Shown here: positions 63,662 through 64,000 of the stretch, piece by piece | How positions within the stretch are numbered: position 1 is the first letter of the stretch | How the letters are laid out: each line of letters starts with the position of its first letter | Assembly (NCBI RefSeq): GCF_004804335.1 | Contig: NZ_SRXY01000004.1 | Coordinates: 417,014-481,013, forward strand | Source: Pacificoceanicola onchidii | GTDB lineage: Bacteria > Pseudomonadota > Alphaproteobacteria > Rhodobacterales > Rhodobacteraceae | DNA: 64,000 nucleotides | Direction of reading: 5' to 3' | Position numbers and translations under genes: made by a program | The notes under the pieces: model-generated | What the model was told of the DNA's origin: nothing | What the model saw: the letters and a program-made list of their open reading frames with translations, nothing else | The model's database searches: none

Positions 63662-63878
63662 ATCAGGGTCCGAGTTTGGCTTTTAACCCAATTTAGGTAC
63701 CGGATCTTGCGAACGAGCAGTAGGCGTAGACTTATACAGCGAGTGCAGTTGGCTTTATGCTGCAATCCAGAAAGTACACTGCTTGCGCCGATGTTGCCTC
63801 CACTTGTCTTGAAGACCACGAAACGCTGACCGTTTAAGGCGGTTACATCCCGAGAGTATTTGCGTTGATTTGAGTTTT

Positions 63879-63955
<77 letters not shown>

Positions 63956-64000
63956 ACGCTTTGATCACTCTTTGAGTTTGAGTGATTGGGTATCGCTATC

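Noticed and set aside
63662..63878. Possible gene between the chemoreceptor and tRNA-fMet
   Set aside because: Frames are broken by stops and show no motif; left as intergenic sequence.

Overview
The window looks like the chromosome of a marine alphaproteobacterium of the Rhodobacterales (Roseobacter group). This rests on the high G+C content, the Hint-domain secreted protein, the YjbH/YjbF/Wza-type polysaccharide genes, the TRAP transporter, the glnK-amtB and metR-metF pairs, and an alphaproteobacterial-style leucine leader. No species can be named. I found no CRISPR array, insertion sequence, rRNA or phage integration module.

Region 1 (1-13997) is a secondary-metabolite or glycoconjugate locus. 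On the minus strand lie a GT2 glycosyltransferase, a Wzx-type flippase, a KS-AT-KR-DH-ACP-TE polyketide synthase, a second GT2, and a formyltransferase-NRPS with a luciferase-like monooxygenase embedded in its adenylation domain. The NRPS runs off the left edge. A GT4 glycosyltransferase is divergent. Two copies of TTTCC-N5-GGAAA, centred 33 bp apart, lie upstream of the PKS.

Region 2 (14004-27018) is mostly core metabolism: an SH3 protein, a D-2-hydroxyacid dehydrogenase, and leuA preceded by a cupin gene and a Leu-rich leader peptide whose leucine codons are complementary to the cupin Shine-Dalgarno sequence. Then come a large secreted RTX/glycosidase-like protein, a class A PBP, glnK-amtB, and metR/metF with a consensus MetR box.

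Region 3 (27075-39413) is a catabolic island: an Asp/Glu racemase-family protein, a TPP enzyme, a LysR regulator, a D-amino-acid-dehydrogenase-like flavoprotein, a TRAP transporter, a second permease, a split transketolase, a 3-hydroxyisobutyrate-dehydrogenase-family enzyme and an SDR. The substrate is unknown.

Region 4 (39427-56234) is envelope polysaccharide: a Hint protein, the Kdo operon kdsD-kdsB-kdsA, phosphomannomutase, tex, manC, and a long minus-strand run of methyltransferase, DegT-like, FemAB-like, YjbH, YjbF, a YjbE-like small protein and a Wza-type export lipoprotein.

Region 5 (56235-64000) holds a small gene remnant, two paralogous tail-fibre-like secreted proteins, a periplasmic amino-acid-type binding protein next to a large methyl-accepting chemotaxis protein of low G+C, and initiator tRNA-Met.
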